A stretch of DNA of 58,917 nucleotides from Fibrobacter sp. (lineage in GTDB: Bacteria; Fibrobacterota; Fibrobacteria; Fibrobacterales; Fibrobacteraceae), in assembly GCA_012511955.1 (NCBI GenBank), contig JAAZFC010000059.1, forward strand, positions 1 to 58,917, in the 5' to 3' direction. Of this stretch, positions 7,842 to 17,239 are shown in pieces (within the stretch, counting starts at the first letter, position 1; every line of letters starts with the position of its first letter). A program made the translations under genes and the position numbers. The notes beneath the pieces are model-generated. The model searched no databases. It was not told where the DNA came from and saw only the letters and a program-made list of their open reading frames with translations.

Positions 7842-9005
7842 TTGCGCAAAAAGATTTGCCTGTTAGGCGCCACAGGTTCCATAGGTGACTCCACATTAGG
7901 TGTAATAGACCAACACGGCGATTTATTTGAATTACATTCCATAGCTGCTCATAAAAATTGGGAAAAAGCTTTAAAAATTGCTGAAAAATACCAAGTGCAA
8001 AAAGTTTGTATGTTCAATGAACAAGCGGCGGATAAACTCCACCAAGCAGCCTCTCATTTAACGGTTAGCCATGGCATGGATGGCTTAGTAGAATTGTGTG
8101 GTGATTCAGAAGTTTCGGTGGTGGTAAATGGCTTGGTGGGGGCAGTGGGTTGCTTACCCACATTAGAAGCCGTGCGCCATAGTAAAATCATCGCTTTGGC
8201 AAACAAAGAAACCATGGTTATGGCGGGTCCTGTAATACGCCAAGCTTTGCAAAAATATCCCCAGGCCAAAATTGTCCCTGTGGATTCCGAGCACAATGCT
8301 ATTTATCAATGCTTGGCAGATCGCCCCATCAGCGAAGTGGAGCAAATGATTTTAACCGCTTCTGGAGGTCCTTTTCGCACTTTGCCCCTAGAAGAATTTG
8401 CCAATATTAGTGTAGCTCAGGCATTAAAGCATCCCACTTGGACCATGGGCCAAAAAATCACCATAGATTCCGCTTCTATGATGAACAAGGGCTTGGAAGT
8501 TATAGAGGCGCATTTTTTATTTGGCGTAGATTACGAGCAAATTGCGGTGGTGGTTCATCCCCAATCTATAATTCATTCCTTGGTGCAGTTTCGCGATGGT
8601 AGTTTGATGGCACAAATGGGCGTTCCCGATATGAAAATCCCTATTCAAACCGCATTGACTTGGCCAGATCGCTTGCCTTTGGAGACGGGGAGAGTGAATT
8701 TAGCGGAAGTGGCAAATTTAGAGCTTTTTGCCCCAGATTTTGAGAGATTTCCCTGTTTGAGGCTCGCTTACGAAGCGGGTAAAAAAGGTGGAACGGCCCC
8801 AGCTATTTTAAATGCAGCCAACGAAGTTTTGGTAGCCGCTTTTTTAAATGAAGAGATAGCTTTTAATCATATTCCTCAGGGAATTGAGTACTGTTTGGAT
8901 AAATTAGACGATTCTGTGGAGCAATTAAGCTTAGAAGTTGCTTTAGAAGCCGATAAGTCTAGTCGTAATTGGGCTTCTGAGTTTGTCCAGCGCATAAGGA
9001 ACTGA
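7842..9005 (+). CDS. dxr: 1-deoxy-D-xylulose 5-phosphate reductoisomerase
   Basis: Second step of the MEP isoprenoid pathway: DXP to 2-C-methyl-D-erythritol 4-phosphate using NADPH. It has 387 residues. The N-terminal nucleotide-binding turn is LLGATGSIGDSTL, the metal and substrate site is VPVDSEHNAIYQCL, and the SGGPFR motif and KITIDSASMMNKGLE block follow. Translation starts at TTG 7842 with an AGGGGG box just upstream, one base after the cdsA stop. Its substrate is made by dxs at 42204. Confidence 0.95.
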   Translation: MRKKICLLGATGSIGDSTLGVIDQHGDLFELHSIAAHKNWEKALKIAEKYQVQKVCMFNEQAADKLHQAASHLTVSHGMDGLVELCGDSEVSVVVNGLVGAVGCLPTLEAVRHSKIIALANKETMVMAGPVIRQALQKYPQAKIVPVDSEHNAIYQCLADRPISEVEQMILTASGGPFRTLPLEEFANISVAQALKHPTWTMGQKITIDSASMMNKGLEVIEAHFLFGVDYEQIAVVVHPQSIIHSLVQFRDGSLMAQMGVPDMKIPIQTALTWPDRLPLETGRVNLAEVANLELFAPDFERFPCLRLAYEAGKKGGTAPAILNAANEVLVAAFLNEEIAFNHIPQGIEYCLDKLDDSVEQLSLEVALEADKSSRNWASEFVQRIRN

Positions 9006-9009
9006 TAGT

Positions 9010-10347
9010 ATGGGATTTTTAAGTCCAATAATTCAGATTATTTTAGGCCTTTTAGGCTTGAGCTTTTTAGTTTTTATCCACGAATTAGGTCATTTTTTAA
9101 TGGCTAAGAAATATGGGGTAAAAGTCAAAGTTTTTTCCATAGGTTTTGGTAAAAAGCTTATTAGTTTTCGCAAAGGTGATACCGAATATTGCCTATCTTT
9201 AATTCCTTTTGGCGGTTATGTAGCCATGGCGGGGGAAAGCCCCGATGATCAAGGCACTGACGACCCCGGAAGCTTTGTGCGCCAACCTATTCGCGCTCGT
9301 GCCATGATAGCCTTTGGCGGGCCAGCTATTAATATCATTTTTGCTTTCCTCACCTTGTTCGTCTTGTATATGGTGGGAGTAAACGAGCCTTTGCGCGATA
9401 AACTAGTGGTGGGATTAGTGGAAAAGGAATCTCCTGCGGCTGTGGCAGGGATAAACCCTGGAGATACTATCATAAGTGTTGCAGGTAAAAGTGCCCAAGG
9501 TTGGGATAAATTTCGTGAAGAAGTTGGTATTAGTTTAGGCGCATCTGTAAAAATGCAGGTAAAAAACCAACATGGCGAAGAACGCGAAGTGCAAATGGTG
9601 CCCAAAGAACTCAAAGATTTAGGTATAGGTTGGGTGGGACTGCATCCCTTACAGAGGGTAATTGTGGCTACCGAGCCAGCGGCAGAAAGTCCAGCGGCTC
9701 AAGCGGGGTTCCAAAAAGGTGACACCATAATGTCTGTACAAGGAATCTTAGTAACTTCCCATATAGATGTGCTTACTCCGGTAAATGCTTCTGAAGGTAA
9801 CCCCATGACATTTCAGGTTTTACGCGGGGGCGATACTCTCACCAAAACCGTAGCGGCAAAATTCAATAAAGAAGAAGAACGCTATTTGGTGGGAATACAA
9901 ATGGGCTTAGTAGCCATGCGCGAAGCGCAATTTGTGCGGCGCGGTCCCTTAGATGCTGCGGTAAAATCTGTGAGTACTTCCTATAATTTAGCTACCAGTA
10001 TTTTCCGCTATTTGGGACGCATGGCTAAAGGACAAGTCAAGGCCAAGGCGCTTTCTGGACCTCCGGGAATAGTGGCAATTATTGGGCTTTCTTGGTTAGA
10101 AAGCTTTCAAAGTTTGATGATGATGTTGGCTTTGATATCAGTAAACTTAGGTGTTATGAATTTATTGCCTTTAGCTATCACCGATGGCGGAATCTTAATG
10201 TTTTTAGCTTTGGAATGGGTAAGAGGTAAACCTTTATCTATAAAAACTCAAACTCTCATTCAACAAGTTGCCGCATCGCTATTTATCTTCTTGTTTATTT
10301 ACTTGACTTTTCAAGATCTTTCTCGCTTTTCGCTTTTTCTGCGCTAA
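9010..10347 (+). CDS. rseP: RIP metalloprotease RseP (site-2 protease)
   Basis: Inner-membrane zinc protease that cuts transmembrane substrates such as anti-sigma factors. It has 445 residues. The active-site helix FIHELGHFLMAKKYG holds the HExxH motif near residues 24-28; two PDZ domains follow (about 130-290, with AVAGINPGDTI and AAQAGFQKGDTI). The second metal-binding motif reads NLLPLAITDGG, keeping the aspartate but diverging from the common LDG form. It is the last gene of the dxr-side block. Its 3' end overlaps the convergent gene by 53 bases. Confidence 0.94.
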   Translation: MGFLSPIIQIILGLLGLSFLVFIHELGHFLMAKKYGVKVKVFSIGFGKKLISFRKGDTEYCLSLIPFGGYVAMAGESPDDQGTDDPGSFVRQPIRARAMIAFGGPAINIIFAFLTLFVLYMVGVNEPLRDKLVVGLVEKESPAAVAGINPGDTIISVAGKSAQGWDKFREEVGISLGASVKMQVKNQHGEEREVQMVPKELKDLGIGWVGLHPLQRVIVATEPAAESPAAQAGFQKGDTIMSVQGILVTSHIDVLTPVNASEGNPMTFQVLRGGDTLTKTVAAKFNKEEERYLVGIQMGLVAMREAQFVRRGPLDAAVKSVSTSYNLATSIFRYLGRMAKGQVKAKALSGPPGIVAIIGLSWLESFQSLMMMLALISVNLGVMNLLPLAITDGGILMFLALEWVRGKPLSIKTQTLIQQVAASLFIFLFIYLTFQDLSRFSLFLR

Positions 10348-11575
10348 GCCATTCATCGTAGCTGGGGTATTCATCCCCGCTATTAACCTTTACTTGCATG
10401 GTGGCATCATTTGCGTTGGTGCCGTCCACCTCAAATGATTTTTCTGGGTGTTCTTGAACGATGGTATCATAAATTTTCCCACCGTAATCGTAAAAGTCTT
10501 TTTCTTGGGAAAATTTGCTTTTGGTCTTAAATTTAACCGCATCGGTTTTTAGTTCTACTTGAGCTTCTGTGCCAAATTGCTCAGCTAAACTAGCTAAAAC
10601 AGCTTTGACTCTTTCGCTATGCTCCAATTTCTTTTGCGCTTTTTCTGCATCAGCTGCTCTACCTGCTTTTTGGTAGTTTTCGATGAGTATTTGCCACGCT
10701 TTGCTGTTGTAGGGATTGTAAGTTAAAGAACTTTCTAAAAGCTTGGTCGATGTTTCAGTATCTTGGGATTTTAGCGCTAAGTCTAACATTTTTTCGGAGT
10801 ATTGCTGTTGCTGTTGGGCTAATTGATGCTGTTGTTTAATTTGTTGCTTTTGTTTGGCATTACGCTCGATTACTCGCGGATATTTTTGTTTGGAGCTTGC
10901 TTTAGCAGAGGGTGATTCTTGGACTTCTTGCTTGGGGCTAGAAGTTTTTTCTTCGGAAGCTTTAGTGTTTTCAAAATTATATTGCAAAAACCACACTCCA
11001 ACCCCTATCATTAATACGCTTACTACAAGTAAAATTTGCTTTAAAACAGAGGAGTTATCTTTTTTTACCGTGGATTTGGCATCCCAATTTCGCAATTCTA
11101 TAGGTTGGGAAGGAGCATCTGAGCGCAGCTCTATCTTAGAGCTAGATGTAGAGCTTTCATTTTCTCGTAATTCAATCTTGGAACCAGTTGCAGGCTTTTT
11201 ATTTTCTCGTAATTCTATTTTAGAACTAGGAGTTTGAGTACCATGGGAGCGGTCTTCTGTAGATTTGGATTCTAGTTTTTCTTCCTTCGAAGGTGGTGCT
11301 TGCTTTGGTGCTTTATCATCTTTTGTTGCTTTCAAAGCTTCTGGGGGAGGGATTGGGATAATTTGGTTGCTTAATCCCATACGACTAAGGGCAGAGGTGA
11401 TTTTTTGGGCATCTTTTTCGGTGGAAATAGTTAAGAAATCAAAGGGGGGATGCCCTAACTTATGGGCAAGATTTTCGCTTTCCACCCCAGGTAGTTTTTC
11501 AAGAACTTGTACAATCTGGGGAATTTTTATGCGACTAGCCGGAGCTATTCCTGTAATACGAATTTTCCATTTCAT
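10295..11575 (-). CDS. Single-pass membrane protein with IELR repeats and TPR-like region, function unknown
   Basis: I do not recognise the family. The 426-residue protein has an N-terminal folded-looking domain (about 1-75, MKWKIRITGIAP start), a charged linker with four copies of an SKIELRE-like motif between about 115 and 165, one transmembrane helix near 180-200 (LLVVSVLMIGVGVWF), a Gln-rich coiled stretch, and a TPR-like helical region (LESSLTYNPYNSKAWQILIE) before a charged tail. The IELR repeats and the single membrane span suggest an inner-membrane scaffold. It is convergent with rseP, overlapping it by 53 bases, and divergent from purD. Confidence 0.7.
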   Translation of the reverse strand: MKWKIRITGIAPASRIKIPQIVQVLEKLPGVESENLAHKLGHPPFDFLTISTEKDAQKITSALSRMGLSNQIIPIPPPEALKATKDDKAPKQAPPSKEEKLESKSTEDRSHGTQTPSSKIELRENKKPATGSKIELRENESSTSSSKIELRSDAPSQPIELRNWDAKSTVKKDNSSVLKQILLVVSVLMIGVGVWFLQYNFENTKASEEKTSSPKQEVQESPSAKASSKQKYPRVIERNAKQKQQIKQQHQLAQQQQQYSEKMLDLALKSQDTETSTKLLESSLTYNPYNSKAWQILIENYQKAGRAADAEKAQKKLEHSERVKAVLASLAEQFGTEAQVELKTDAVKFKTKSKFSQEKDFYDYGGKIYDTIVQEHPEKSFEVDGTNANDATMQVKVNSGDEYPSYDEWLSAEKAKSEKDLEKSSK

Positions 11576-11636
11576 AACAAAAAGATAGTCCTAAATACTA
11601 GATTTGCCTATGTTAATGTTTGAAAACGAGGCTATT

Positions 11637-12917
11637 ATGAAAATTTTGATTGTCGGTGGCGGTGGTAGAGAGCATGCTCTTGCTTTGACGGTAAAAAAAT
11701 CTCCATTATGTAAAGAACTTATTTGTGCTCCAGGAAACCCAGGTACAGCGCTTTTAGGGAAAAATTTCCCAGCAGATATGTCAGATCCTCAATCAATTTT
11801 AGCTGTGGCATTAGCGGAAAAAGTTGATTTTACTATTGTAGGGCCTGAAATCCCTTTGGTGGCAGGGGTGGTGGATTTATTTAATGACAATGGCCTTACA
11901 ATCTTTGGTCCTACGGCTGCAGCTGCAGCTTTAGAAGGCAGCAAAGCTTTTTCCAAAGCCATGATGGAAAAGTACCAAGTTCCCACCGCGCTACATCAGA
12001 CTTTTACCGATCTCGATTCGGCTTTGGCTCATTTGAAGGCTAATCCTGCTCCGGTGGTGGTAAAAGCATCGGGTTTGGCGGCGGGTAAAGGCGCTTTGGT
12101 ATGCATGACTGATGACGAGGCTGTAGCAGCTGTGGAATCTATGCTAGGCGCAGATGCACAATTTGGCGAAGCGGGGAAAACCGTGGTAATCGAAGAATAT
12201 ATGGAAGGGGAAGAAGCTTCTATATTTGCTGTGAGCGATGGACAAAATTATGTGCTATTAGCCTCAGCCCAAGATCATAAACGCGCCTATGATGGCGATG
12301 AAGGCCCTAATACTGGCGGAATGGGGGCTTATGCGCCTGCTCCTTTAGTAGATGATGCTCTTTTAAATCAAGTTTGTGAAGAAATAATTGAACCAACTTT
12401 AATAGGGATGCAAAAAGAAGGAATCCCTTATGTGGGAGTTTTGTATGTTGGCATTATGCTAACTAAAGAAGGACCTAAAGTGGTGGAATACAATTGCCGT
12501 TTTGGAGATCCCGAAGCCCAGGTCATTTTGCCTCTTTATAAAGGCGATATAGTGCAGTTATTGCTAGATGCTTCTAACGATAATTTGCAAAAGCACCCGA
12601 AGAATCCTCCTGTGGAGGGTAGTGCGGCTATAGTTGTTCTAGCTAGTGATGGTTATCCTGGGGATTACGAAGCGCATAAAGAAATCAGTGGCATAGATCG
12701 CGCCGAAGCTAGTGGTGCGCAGGTGTTGCATGCTGGTACAACTTTAGGAGCCGATGGAAAATTGCTTAGTGCTGGGGGTAGGGTCTTAGGAGTAGTTGCT
12801 CAAGACGAAAACTTAAAACTGACTTTAGAAAAAGCTTATGCAGCTTTAAAAGAAATTCACTTTCAAGGTTGTTTTTATCGCCAAGATATTGGCCAAAAAG
12901 GATTAAAAAATGTTTGA
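11637..12917 (+). CDS. purD: Phosphoribosylamine-glycine ligase
   Basis: GAR synthetase, the second step of purine synthesis (phosphoribosylamine + glycine + ATP). It has 426 residues. Motifs: GGGGREHALA at the N-terminus, GPEIPLVAGVVD, the ATP-grasp segment EEYMEGEEASIF, PNTGGMGAY, and NCRFGDPEAQ for metal binding. I choose ATG 11637 over the upstream ATG at 11604 because it has GAGG at 11628-11631 and gives the standard MKILIVGGG start. Overlaps purE by 8 bases. Confidence 0.96.
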   Translation: MKILIVGGGGREHALALTVKKSPLCKELICAPGNPGTALLGKNFPADMSDPQSILAVALAEKVDFTIVGPEIPLVAGVVDLFNDNGLTIFGPTAAAAALEGSKAFSKAMMEKYQVPTALHQTFTDLDSALAHLKANPAPVVVKASGLAAGKGALVCMTDDEAVAAVESMLGADAQFGEAGKTVVIEEYMEGEEASIFAVSDGQNYVLLASAQDHKRAYDGDEGPNTGGMGAYAPAPLVDDALLNQVCEEIIEPTLIGMQKEGIPYVGVLYVGIMLTKEGPKVVEYNCRFGDPEAQVILPLYKGDIVQLLLDASNDNLQKHPKNPPVEGSAAIVVLASDGYPGDYEAHKEISGIDRAEASGAQVLHAGTTLGADGKLLSAGGRVLGVVAQDENLKLTLEKAYAALKEIHFQGCFYRQDIGQKGLKNV

Positions 12918-13380
12918 AATTAAAAAAGATTCCCGAGTGGGGATTGTTACTGGCAGCACTTCTGATAAAGCCATTGTAGATAAAGTAACTAGTGTTTTAG
13001 ATGAATTTGGCATTGTCTGGGAATGGAATGTGCTCAGTGCCCATCGCACACCAAATAAAGTGGCTCGTTATGCTAAAGATGCGGAAGAGCGTGGTCTTCA
13101 TGTTATAGTGGGTATTGCAGGCTTAGCAGCAGCTTTGCCAGGGGTTTTAGCCGCTTATACCACATTGCCTGTAATTGGCGTTCCTGGCGATGGTGGACCT
13201 CTACAAGGCGCTGATGCACTGCATTCCATAGTGCAAATGCCCCCAGGTATTCCTGTGGCAACGGTGGGTATAGGCAATGGGCAAAATGCGGCATATTTGG
13301 CTATTTCGATTTTGTCTTTGCAAGATGCTGAGTTAAAAAGTCAGTTAAAGTCCTATCGCCAAAGTTTAGGAGATATCTAA
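12910..13380 (+). CDS. purE: N5-carboxyaminoimidazole ribonucleotide mutase, class I PurE
   Basis: Moves the carboxyl group of N5-CAIR to give CAIR in purine synthesis. It has 156 residues. Class I features are GSTSD near the N-terminus, [20 protein letters not shown], and a glycine-rich block ending [19 protein letters not shown]; the family's GAGGAAHLPG reads [11 protein letters not shown] here. It starts within the purD end, so both are in one operon. Confidence 0.93.
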   Translation: MFEIKKDSRVGIVTGSTSDKAIVDKVTSVLDEFGIVWEWNVLSAHRTPNKVARYAKDAEERGLHVIVGIAGLAAALPGVLAAYTTLPVIGVPGDGGPLQGADALHSIVQMPPGIPVATVGIGNGQNAAYLAISILSLQDAELKSQLKSYRQSLGDI

Positions 13381-13384
13381 GCTT

Positions 13385-14146
13385 ATGGTGTTTTTCCTAG
13401 TCCTTATTTTTGCGCTAGGAGCTTATGCGGGTGAAGCACAGCCCAGTTGGCTGAGTGGTGAGCGCTTGAATTACGATATTCGCTGGGGATTTATTACCGC
13501 TGGCGAAGCTTCTTTGCATACCATTGCTAAACCAGTTACGCAAAAAATTGAATTTAAGGTTTTAGCGCATAATAATGGCTTTTTTGAAGCTATTTATCCT
13601 GTGCGTGACACTATAATTTCGGTGGTGCGCCCTGGGGATCTTGTTCCAGAATATTTTCGAAAAATAAACCACGAAGGAGGGTGGCACAATAGATCTCAAG
13701 TGCATTTTGATTGGGAAAATCAGCTAGCTGTACTGGGAGACACGGTATTTAACTCCTTAAACGGACCTATTAAACGTCACACAGACACCACGGTGGTCTT
13801 AGACGGAGCATACTATGATATTATCTCGGCCTTTTATAAAGTGCGCTCACTGCCCTTAGAAGTGGGTAAGGTGTCGTTTTTAGAAGCCATTAGCGGCAAA
13901 AAGAAGTATAAAATGCGAATTCATTGTTTACGCAAAGAAAAAATAGAGGTTTTGGCGGGAAAATTTGATTGTATAGTGGTTGAACCTATTTTAGATGAAG
14001 ATGGTTTATTTCAAGCTAAGGGTAAATTAGTGATTTGGTTTACTGACGATGATTTGCGTTTGCCAGTATTGATGAAGTCTAAGATTGCCCTAGGTTCTAT
14101 TCGCGCTGAAATGAAGGCTTGGCAGCAAAAATCCATTAGTAAATAA
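13385..14146 (+). CDS. Secreted DUF3108-type protein
   Basis: Probable periplasmic protein of the DUF3108 family (253 residues). It opens with a short signal peptide (VFFLVLIFALGAYAGEA) and then shows the family style: GERLNYDIRWGFITAGEASL, a beta-rich body, and the C-terminal GKLVIWFTDD with a lysine-rich last strand. DUF3108 proteins are thought to be envelope-associated; no biochemical role is established. It follows purE by 4 bases and may be cotranscribed with it. Confidence 0.75.
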   Translation: MVFFLVLIFALGAYAGEAQPSWLSGERLNYDIRWGFITAGEASLHTIAKPVTQKIEFKVLAHNNGFFEAIYPVRDTIISVVRPGDLVPEYFRKINHEGGWHNRSQVHFDWENQLAVLGDTVFNSLNGPIKRHTDTTVVLDGAYYDIISAFYKVRSLPLEVGKVSFLEAISGKKKYKMRIHCLRKEKIEVLAGKFDCIVVEPILDEDGLFQAKGKLVIWFTDDDLRLPVLMKSKIALGSIRAEMKAWQQKSISK

Positions 14147-14252
14147 AAGTTTTCGTAAAATTTTCGGAAAAACTAGCGTAAGCTCTAGGATAATTATATC
14201 TTTAAAGCAAATAAATGTATATTAATCGTAAATTAAAAATTTTGGTCAGTTT

Positions 14253-15089
14253 ATGAAAAAAAAATATATCGTTCTTATACTATTATCGTTTTTAATGGCT
14301 TATGCTCAGGCTGATGATATGGCTGATGAACCCTCGTCTGCGGAAGATATGTATCCTGAAGTAGAGATGACGGCTGAAGAGCGTATGCAACAACGGCAGT
14401 TTGAAGAGGAGCAACGCTTAGACGAATATGCAAACTCCATGCGCCGCCGCGACTGGCTTAAAGACCGTCTTATTTTTGAGTTAGGCCTAGGTTCTAAATA
14501 TCCTGTAATGGGAAAATCGGGTTTTTCTTTTGGGCTAGGTGTTGAGTATATTACTCGCTGGCATTTTGCTCCCTTTGTAACTTATGGTCTAATCCCCGAA
14601 AGCACAGATCCTTCTTTTGAAGCATTTAAGTCCCAAGGTGGTACTGGATACAGGGTGGGTATGACATACTATCTAAACCCCAAAAGCCCTATGCACATAG
14701 GAATCATGGCCTCTTATGGTGATGTTTATTACGATCATCGTGCCAAACCTGGTCCCCATGGAAACAATATGGATTTGGCTCCCGATGTTAGAGAGTTAAT
14801 CCAATGTAAAGGTTGGGAGTTTGATTTAAGCATTTCATATTTGACTAATGAGTGGTATTTTCTGAATTTTATTGCTGGAATATATTATATAGGAAAAGAC
14901 TCTAATCCGGGAATGGAATTTAATAACCGTGGTGTTGAGGTAAGTATTGTCACCAACGATGCTGGTGTAGAGGGTATTCCTTCCAGTGGCTTAGTGTTTG
15001 GTCTAGGCATAGGTTTTGCATTGCCAGAGTTATTCCCAGATGACACTGAAGTTCGTCGCCGAGAAAGAGCCAAAAAACGCGGTAACTAA
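14253..15089 (+). CDS. Putative outer-membrane beta-barrel protein
   Basis: A 278-residue exported protein: signal peptide MKKKYIVLILLSFLMAYAQA, then an acidic stretch rich in Glu and Gln (about 20-65), then alternating hydrophobic and aromatic strands (FELGLGSKYPVMG, FSFGLGVEYITRWHF, GIMASYGDVYYD, FDLSISYLTNEWYFLNFIAG) ending with GLVFGLGIGFALPELF. This looks like a small 8-10 strand barrel. The protein continues past the last strand with a short basic tail. Upstream lies a 106-base AT-rich gap that likely holds its promoter. I cannot assign a specific function. Confidence 0.6.
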   Translation: MKKKYIVLILLSFLMAYAQADDMADEPSSAEDMYPEVEMTAEERMQQRQFEEEQRLDEYANSMRRRDWLKDRLIFELGLGSKYPVMGKSGFSFGLGVEYITRWHFAPFVTYGLIPESTDPSFEAFKSQGGTGYRVGMTYYLNPKSPMHIGIMASYGDVYYDHRAKPGPHGNNMDLAPDVRELIQCKGWEFDLSISYLTNEWYFLNFIAGIYYIGKDSNPGMEFNNRGVEVSIVTNDAGVEGIPSSGLVFGLGIGFALPELFPDDTEVRRRERAKKRGN

Positions 15090-15099
15090 TATAGCATTA

Positions 15100-15173
15100 G
15101 CACCCGTAGCTCAGTGGATTAGAGCGTTGGTCTCCGAAGCCGAAGGTCACAAGTTCGAATCTTGTCGGGTGCA
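15100..15173 (+). tRNA. tRNA-Arg (anticodon CCG)
   Basis: A complete 74-base cloverleaf: acceptor GCACCCG/CGGGTGC with discriminator A, D stem GCTC/GAGC, anticodon stem TTGGT/GCCGA around loop CTCCGAA, a five-base variable loop, and T arm ACAAG/CTTGT with TTCGAAT. The anticodon CCG reads CGG. The CCA end is not encoded (TCA follows) and would be added enzymatically. Confidence 0.95.
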
Positions 15174-15178
15174 TCATT

Positions 15179-15219
15179 CATAATTGGAGAGTTTATGTTA
15201 TCTTTGTTATCCAATTATG
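15179..15219 (+). promoter_or_regulatory. 9-bp inverted repeat between tRNA-Arg and the prenyl synthase gene
   Basis: CATAATTGG (15179-15187) and CCAATTATG (15211-15219) are perfect inverted copies 23 bases apart, just before the GAGGA ribosome-binding site at 15221-15225. There is no T tract, so it does not look like a terminator. It could be a leader hairpin or a protein operator for the downstream gene. Confidence 0.4.
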
Positions 15220-15229
15220 TGAGGAACAC

Positions 15230-16246
15230 TTGATTTCTGAACAAACTGAATTTCAATATGTTTTAGAGAAGAGCCGAGAATTTGTGGCTCAGCCTTTAGC
15301 TTTAACCGAACAGTTAATGTCAGATGTGGCAACTAGCGCCCCTGAGATTTTACGGTCTCGGCTAGAACAAATTTTATCTCGCAAAGGTAAACGCATTAGA
15401 GCAATACTGTTGCTGTTGATTGCCAATTCTAAAGATGAAGTTGCTAAGGATAACTTGTACAAGCAAGCTAGCATGGCTGCAGGTATTGAGCTATTACATT
15501 TGGCAAGCCTTGTGCATGACGATGTCATAGATAAGAGTTCCATGCGACGCGGTGGAAAAACTCCAAACCAAAGATGGGGAAATAAAATTGCTGTTTTGCT
15601 TGGAGATTATCTTTTAGCAAAGTCTATGGAATTGAGTTTTGATAGTGGCATATCGCAAATTACTCACATCCTTTCCAAAGCCTCTGCCAGCCTAGTCGCG
15701 GGCGAAGTGATGGAAATAGATTTAGCGGGTAAATTAGAGTTAAGCCATGAAGAGTATTTCATTTTAATAGAAGGCAAAACTTCTTCACTTTTTGAAGCTT
15801 GTGCTTCTTCTGGGGCTATAATTGCAGGCTATGATGCAGAAACCATAAAACTATGTGAAGAATTAGGCCGTCATTTTGGGGTAACTTTCCAAATTGTAGA
15901 TGATTTGCTAGATTACGGAGTAGGGGCAGACGATTTAGGTAAGGCGAAATTTGCTGATTTGGCTAATGGATTAACAACTTTACCCATTATAGAGTATTTC
16001 AGCCACGCCAATACTTCAGAAAAAGACTGGATGCGTAAAAAACTTCAAAAAGCTAGTACAGGTGAAGAAGAAGCTATACACTTAGTCAGCGATGCCTTAA
16101 ATGATTCAGGGGCTTTTAGCCGAGCAACGGATTTAGCTTTGGCTAGAGTTGAACGCACCAAAGAAATTATTCATTCTCTCCCTTCTAGTCGCGCTCGTGA
16201 ATTGCTAAACGAAATTAATTTATCCATAGTGGACAGACCTAACTAG
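15230..16246 (+). CDS. Long-chain trans-polyprenyl diphosphate synthase (IspB/HepT-like)
   Basis: Class I trans-prenyltransferase of 338 residues that elongates isoprenoid diphosphates, most likely for the quinone side chain. The first aspartate motif is LVHDDVIDKSSMRRG and the second is FQIVDDLLDYG, with GKRIRAILLLL and the Gly-Lys-Thr-Ser (GKTSSLF) segment. The starting codon is TTG at 15230 with GAGGA 4 bases before it. The final stop abuts, without a gap, the stop of the convergent obgE. The chain length cannot be told from sequence by eye. Confidence 0.85.
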   Translation: MISEQTEFQYVLEKSREFVAQPLALTEQLMSDVATSAPEILRSRLEQILSRKGKRIRAILLLLIANSKDEVAKDNLYKQASMAAGIELLHLASLVHDDVIDKSSMRRGGKTPNQRWGNKIAVLLGDYLLAKSMELSFDSGISQITHILSKASASLVAGEVMEIDLAGKLELSHEEYFILIEGKTSSLFEACASSGAIIAGYDAETIKLCEELGRHFGVTFQIVDDLLDYGVGADDLGKAKFADLANGLTTLPIIEYFSHANTSEKDWMRKKLQKASTGEEEAIHLVSDALNDSGAFSRATDLALARVERTKEIIHSLPSSRARELLNEINLSIVDRPN

Positions 16247-17233
16247 TTACCAACCTTTTTGCTCTAATTTAGGTAGTTGTTTGGCAATGCGTTGCACTAA
16301 TTCTGGGCAACCTTTACCTGTAGCTGCAGATATACTTACAAAGTCTTGTTTATGCTGTTTAAAGGTTTTTTCAGCATTTTCTATACCTAAATCAGCTTTA
16401 TTTAAAGCTACAATAAAGGGTTTTTTAGCCAGTTGTGGATGAAAATTCTTTAGCTCTTTTTGCAATATTTCAAATTGTTCCCAAGGATTGTCGCTAAAAC
16501 CATCTATAACATATAGTAGTGTATGGTTGCGCTCTATATGTTTGAGAAAAGTATGTCCTAAGCCTTTTCCCTTAGCAGCACCTTCGATGATACCAGGGAT
16601 ATCAGCTATGACAAAGCTATGAATAGGGGAGCTTTGCACAATGCCCAAAATAGGGTTGAGGGTGGTAAAAGGATAGTCGGCGACTTTGGGCTTAGCTCCA
16701 GAAATCTTGTTTACTAATGAAGATTTGCCTGCATTGGGAAAGCCCACCAGCCCCACATCGGCCATAAGTTTGAGTTCCAAATGCAAAATGCGTTCTACAG
16801 CGGGTTTACCCACAGTAAACTTTCGTGGGGCGCGATTGGTGGGTGTGGCAAAATGCTGATTACCCAGACCGCCTTTTCCGCCAGGAGCGGCTAACCAAGT
16901 TTCACCAATTTCAGTGAGATCCGCCAGTTGCATTCCTTGTTCGTCTTTTATCAGTGTGCCTCTGGGGACATCTATGTATAAATCTTCGCCACTTTTGCCC
17001 GTGCATTTTTGCGCGCCACCACTTTGTCCATTCTTGGCTTTAAACATGCGAATATTACCCATATCTAAAAGGGTAGTGTATTGTTCATTGACACGCAAAT
17101 ATACTGAGCCGCCATGTCCGCCATCTCCACCATCGGGGCCACCTTTGGGTACCATGGCTTCGCGTCTGAAACTGGAGATACCATCTCCACCTTTACCAGA
17201 TGTTATTTGAATTTTGGTTTCATCTAAAAACAT
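16247..17233 (-). CDS. obgE: GTPase Obg
   Basis: Ribosome-associated GTPase involved in 50S maturation. The 328-residue protein has the glycine-rich Obg fold (about 1-158, with GGDGISSFRREAMVPKGGP) and the G domain: G1 GFPNAGKSSL near 164, the DIPGIIEGAAKGKGLGH switch region, G4 NKAD and G5 SAATG. The C-terminal OCT domain found in some Obg proteins is absent, so it is the short type. It lies 6 bases after proC in the same direction. Confidence 0.94.
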   Translation of the reverse strand: MFLDETKIQITSGKGGDGISSFRREAMVPKGGPDGGDGGHGGSVYLRVNEQYTTLLDMGNIRMFKAKNGQSGGAQKCTGKSGEDLYIDVPRGTLIKDEQGMQLADLTEIGETWLAAPGGKGGLGNQHFATPTNRAPRKFTVGKPAVERILHLELKLMADVGLVGFPNAGKSSLVNKISGAKPKVADYPFTTLNPILGIVQSSPIHSFVIADIPGIIEGAAKGKGLGHTFLKHIERNHTLLYVIDGFSDNPWEQFEILQKELKNFHPQLAKKPFIVALNKADLGIENAEKTFKQHKQDFVSISAATGKGCPELVQRIAKQLPKLEQKGW

Positions 17234-17239
17234 AAATCA

